From positions 1-8,213 of the forward strand of contig CAMNQO010000072.1 of the NCBI GenBank assembly GCA_946549475.1: a stretch of 8,213 nt of DNA, given 5' to 3'. The notes beneath the pieces are model-generated. The model was given only the letters and a program-made list of their open reading frames with translations, was not told the origin of the DNA and did no database searches. Of this stretch, positions 5,894 through 8,213 are shown in pieces; position 1 is the stretch's first letter, and the number at the start of each line of letters is the position of its first letter. A program made the position numbers and the translations under genes. The stretch is from an uncultured Bacteroidales bacterium. GTDB taxonomy: Bacteria > Bacteroidota > Bacteroidia > Bacteroidales > UBA932.

Positions 5894-7123
5894 ATGCATA
5901 TCGTACAGATCAATTCAGTCGTCGATCGCGGGAGTACGGGCCATATCGTCCGAGACCTGTCGGAGAGGATCAGGACTGAAGGGCATGCGTGTTCTGTTGC
6001 GTATGGCCAGGGCTCGTCCAAGGATCCGGACGATTTCAAAATAGGGACTGTCTGCGAAAATCATTTCCACAATCTGTTCTTCACCCGGATGGCGGGGCTG
6101 CATGGCTATGGAACCGTGTCCGGTACGCGGAAATTGCTCCGGTGGATGGATTCCATCAAGCCGGATGTCGTCCATCTGCACAATCTGCATTGCAATTATC
6201 TTCATTATCCCTTGCTCTTTTCTTATCTGATAGATAAGGGATTACCTGTCGTCTTTACCTTGAACGACTGTTTTAATTTTACCGGAAAGTGCGCCCATTA
6301 TACAGATGTAGGATGTACAAAATGGAAAACGGAATGTCATCATTGTCCGCTTGTCCGTCAGACCATTGCCCCCAGTTTCTTTTTTGACCGGTCGCGGATG
6401 ATTTTCCGGCAGAAAAAGGATTTTTATTCTCGCATGTCTCCCATGACGGTCGTCGCCGTTTCACAGTGGTTGAAAGCGGAGGCGGAACAGTCCATCCTGG
6501 CCGGCCACGGACATGAAATCCGGTGTATTTACAATTGGGTCGATTCCGACCTGTTCAGACCGGCCGCTCCCGCCGAGATGGAATCATTCCGTGCGGAATA
6601 CAATTTGCCATCCCGTTCCCGGTTCATCGTGTCCGTCAGTCAGGACTGGGTCCCCGGTCATTCCAAATACGATGATGCCGTCCGTCTGGCCTCGCTGCTC
6701 CCGGATGACTATGTTCTGATCCTGATCGGACGGGCCGCCGGAAACTGTTCTTTCCCTTCCTCCGTCATCCATATTCCCTATATTGAAGATAGCCGTAAAC
6801 TTTCCGTCGCCTATTCGCTGGCTACGGCTTATGCACATTTTTCCGTCGAAGACACCTTTGGAAAGGTCATTGCGGAGGCGATGAGCTGCGGTGCAGTCCC
6901 GCTGGTTTTCGACAGTACGGCCTGCAGTGAAATACCCGGACCTTACGGATTCAAGTTTGCGCCCCACGATGTCGGAGCCATGGCCGGCGTCTTGCCATCC
7001 TTGTCCGTTCCGGATTCGCTGCGCCGGGAGATGCGGGAGTATGCGCGGATTCACTATGACAAAGCAACGAATCTGAAGCAATACATGGATGTTTATCGGG
7101 ATATGGCAAGTCGGAAGCGATGA
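5894..7123 (+). CDS. GT4 family glycosyltransferase with cysteine-rich insert
   Basis: A 409-residue retaining-type GT-B enzyme that would add a sugar to the lipid-linked oligosaccharide at the cytoplasmic membrane. Seen: N-terminal MHIVQIN followed by a Gly/Ser-Thr-Gly acceptor-side loop (GSTGHIVRDL, 13-22), PDVVHLHNLH (90-99), TLNDCFNFTGKC (122-133) and a cysteine series C126, C133, C141, C148, C151 ending in CHHCP. Then come VAVSQWLK (187-194), YNWVDSDLFRP (213-223) and EDTFGKVIAEAMSCG (319-333), which corresponds to the EX7E donor-sugar motif, with Asp320 in the place of the first acid. Many relatives have TLHDCW where this protein has TLNDCF. ATG 5894 is chosen over upstream in-frame starts (open from 5660), which lie in the WbsX gene. 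Its stop overlaps the next start as ATGA. Donor and linkage are unknown. Confidence 0.93.
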   Translation: MHIVQINSVVDRGSTGHIVRDLSERIRTEGHACSVAYGQGSSKDPDDFKIGTVCENHFHNLFFTRMAGLHGYGTVSGTRKLLRWMDSIKPDVVHLHNLHCNYLHYPLLFSYLIDKGLPVVFTLNDCFNFTGKCAHYTDVGCTKWKTECHHCPLVRQTIAPSFFFDRSRMIFRQKKDFYSRMSPMTVVAVSQWLKAEAEQSILAGHGHEIRCIYNWVDSDLFRPAAPAEMESFRAEYNLPSRSRFIVSVSQDWVPGHSKYDDAVRLASLLPDDYVLILIGRAAGNCSFPSSVIHIPYIEDSRKLSVAYSLATAYAHFSVEDTFGKVIAEAMSCGAVPLVFDSTACSEIPGPYGFKFAPHDVGAMAGVLPSLSVPDSLRREMREYARIHYDKATNLKQYMDVYRDMASRKR

Positions 7124-8213
7124 ATATCAATCTCGTATTATTCCTGGCCATCCTGTTGGCCGGCTACTTGACTTCGTTTGTCCGTAACAGACAAAGAGGC
7201 ATGGGGCTTTTTATCGGCATCATCATTACCCTGCTGATACTCGAGTCTTGTCTCAGAAGTCTTTCCGTGGGACCTGATACGAAGGCTTATTACAACGCTT
7301 TCCAGGACGCGGCTATGATGGACTGGGCGGAAATCGGGGAGGCTTTCGTGGAAAGTTATGTCGATGGCGAAGGGAAGGATCCCGGCTATCTCGTGTTTCA
7401 GAAAATCTGTCTGTCGATAACGGACAATTTCAATCTCTTCCTCTTTTTCACGGACCTCATTTTCTTCATTCCGCTGGCCTTGCTGTTAAAACGCTTCCTG
7501 CATTCTCACATGCAACTGGTTTTCGCTTTTACTTTGTATGTGACATTGTTCAGCATCATCGCCCTTTCCGGAATCCGGCAGCAGATTACAATCGGGCTGT
7601 CCATGATGGCTTTCCTTTGTTTTGCCGATCGTAAATACATTCCGGCCATCCTCTTGCTCTTGTTCGGGGCGACCATCCACATTTCCCTGCTTATCTTCTT
7701 GCTGGTCCCCGTTTTCGGCTTGCTTTTGCAGCGTTGGCTCAAACCGCTGCATGTCGCATCATTCCTGACGATTCCGGTAACGCTTCGCTATGCGGGCCCT
7801 CTGATGCTGTTTGTCGCGTCATTCATGGCGAATGATTACTACTCGGATTATGGCTTTTCCTCTTCTGTCAGCAGCGCCTCGACTTATATTTTCATGATGG
7901 AACTTTTGTCGTTGTTCTGCCTCTTCGGCATCCCCCGGAGGCAGATTTCCCAGAAAAACGACAGTTCCTGGCTGTATGCGATGCTTCCGTTGATTACGAT
8001 GACGGTCCCTTTGATCTCATTGGACGGGGCCATGATCCGAATAGGGGAATATTTTACCTTGTATATGTTGTTCCTGGTGCCGATGAGCATAGAAAACATC
8101 TTTCAAAAAAGATTCAGATGGATGGTATATGTCTTTCTGACCGGCGTTCTGATCCTGATGGGGCTGCGTGCGGGCGGATTGTCTTATACCTTCTTCTGGC
8201 AAGTCGGCGAAAC
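7120..8213 (+). CDS. EpsG/Wzy-like polysaccharide polymerase, 3' end cut by the window
   Basis: An open frame from the ATG at 7120 (overlapping the previous stop by 4 bases, ATGA) runs 364 codons to the window edge without a stop. The product is very hydrophobic with many membrane segments and matches the EpsG family, which plays the role of an O-antigen/capsule polymerase. Motifs: SVGPDTKAYYNAF (49-61), DPGYLVFQK (87-95), ALSGIRQQITIGLSMMAF (148-165) with the conserved Arg153, ATIHISLL (184-191) with His187, and MIRIGEYFTLY (305-315), which fits the late R-x-x-x-Y-F motif. Family members are about 350-400 residues, so probably only a short C-terminus is missing. It would join repeat units on the periplasmic side after flipping. 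Codon use is more AT-rich than in the first gene (43% GC in a sampled 60-base stretch), as is common for Wzy-like genes. Confidence 0.88.
   Translation, partial: MNINLVLFLAILLAGYLTSFVRNRQRGMGLFIGIIITLLILESCLRSLSVGPDTKAYYNAFQDAAMMDWAEIGEAFVESYVDGEGKDPGYLVFQKICLSITDNFNLFLFFTDLIFFIPLALLLKRFLHSHMQLVFAFTLYVTLFSIIALSGIRQQITIGLSMMAFLCFADRKYIPAILLLLFGATIHISLLIFLLVPVFGLLLQRWLKPLHVASFLTIPVTLRYAGPLMLFVASFMANDYYSDYGFSSSVSSASTYIFMMELLSLFCLFGIPRRQISQKNDSSWLYAMLPLITMTVPLISLDGAMIRIGEYFTLYMLFLVPMSIENIFQKRFRWMVYVFLTGVLILMGLRAGGLSYTFFWQVGE

Noticed and set aside
1..8213. Searched by eye for tRNA, rRNA, CRISPR arrays, insertion sequences, transposase genes and attachment sites
   Set aside because: Nothing matching was seen; coding density is near complete outside 747-968.

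Overview
The window looks like a chromosomal segment from a fairly GC-rich member of the Bacteroidetes (Bacteroidales, possibly Alistipes/Rikenellaceae-like; the genus is a guess). Three things point there. The first gene is a helix-hairpin-helix protein with the 'FNPNT' opening typical of that phylum. The 222-base intergenic region carries TAnnTTTG boxes, the Bacteroidetes -7 promoter element. Most start codons lack a clear Shine-Dalgarno sequence. All supported genes lie on the + strand.

Layout. Bases 1-746 hold the 3' part of a ComEA-like helix-hairpin-helix gene, whose start lies upstream of the window. Bases 747-968 hold a likely terminator hairpin, overlapping promoter-like boxes and a leader with a strong hairpin just before the next gene. 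Bases 969-8213 hold six tightly packed genes (gaps of 2-5 bases, or overlaps of 4-8 bases) that read as one operon for a surface polysaccharide (capsule, exopolysaccharide or O-antigen-like). In order they are a GT2 glycosyltransferase, a GT-B type glycosyltransferase, a Wzx-type flippase, a WbsX-family protein with a GH99-like fold, a GT4 glycosyltransferase, and an EpsG/Wzy-like polymerase cut off by the window end.

How they work together (inference from families). Up to four transferases would build an oligosaccharide on undecaprenyl phosphate at the inner face of the cytoplasmic membrane. The MOP-superfamily flippase would turn it to the periplasm, and the EpsG-like protein would polymerise it. 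The initiating sugar-phosphate transferase, the chain-length and export proteins and the nucleotide-sugar enzymes are not in the window and presumably lie downstream or elsewhere.

The genes are of known families; I do not see a clearly new system. The points most worth a second look are the leader region (promoter boxes abutting a terminator, and mutually exclusive hairpins ahead of the first gene), the absence of the usual UpxY-type regulator at the start of the locus, the WbsX-family protein of uncertain chemistry, and a substituted residue in a cysteine-rich motif of the GT4 enzyme. Sampled stretches suggest a drop in GC from the first gene (about 65% at 181-240) into the operon (about 43-57% in three sampled 60-base lines), in keeping with a variable, exchangeable locus.
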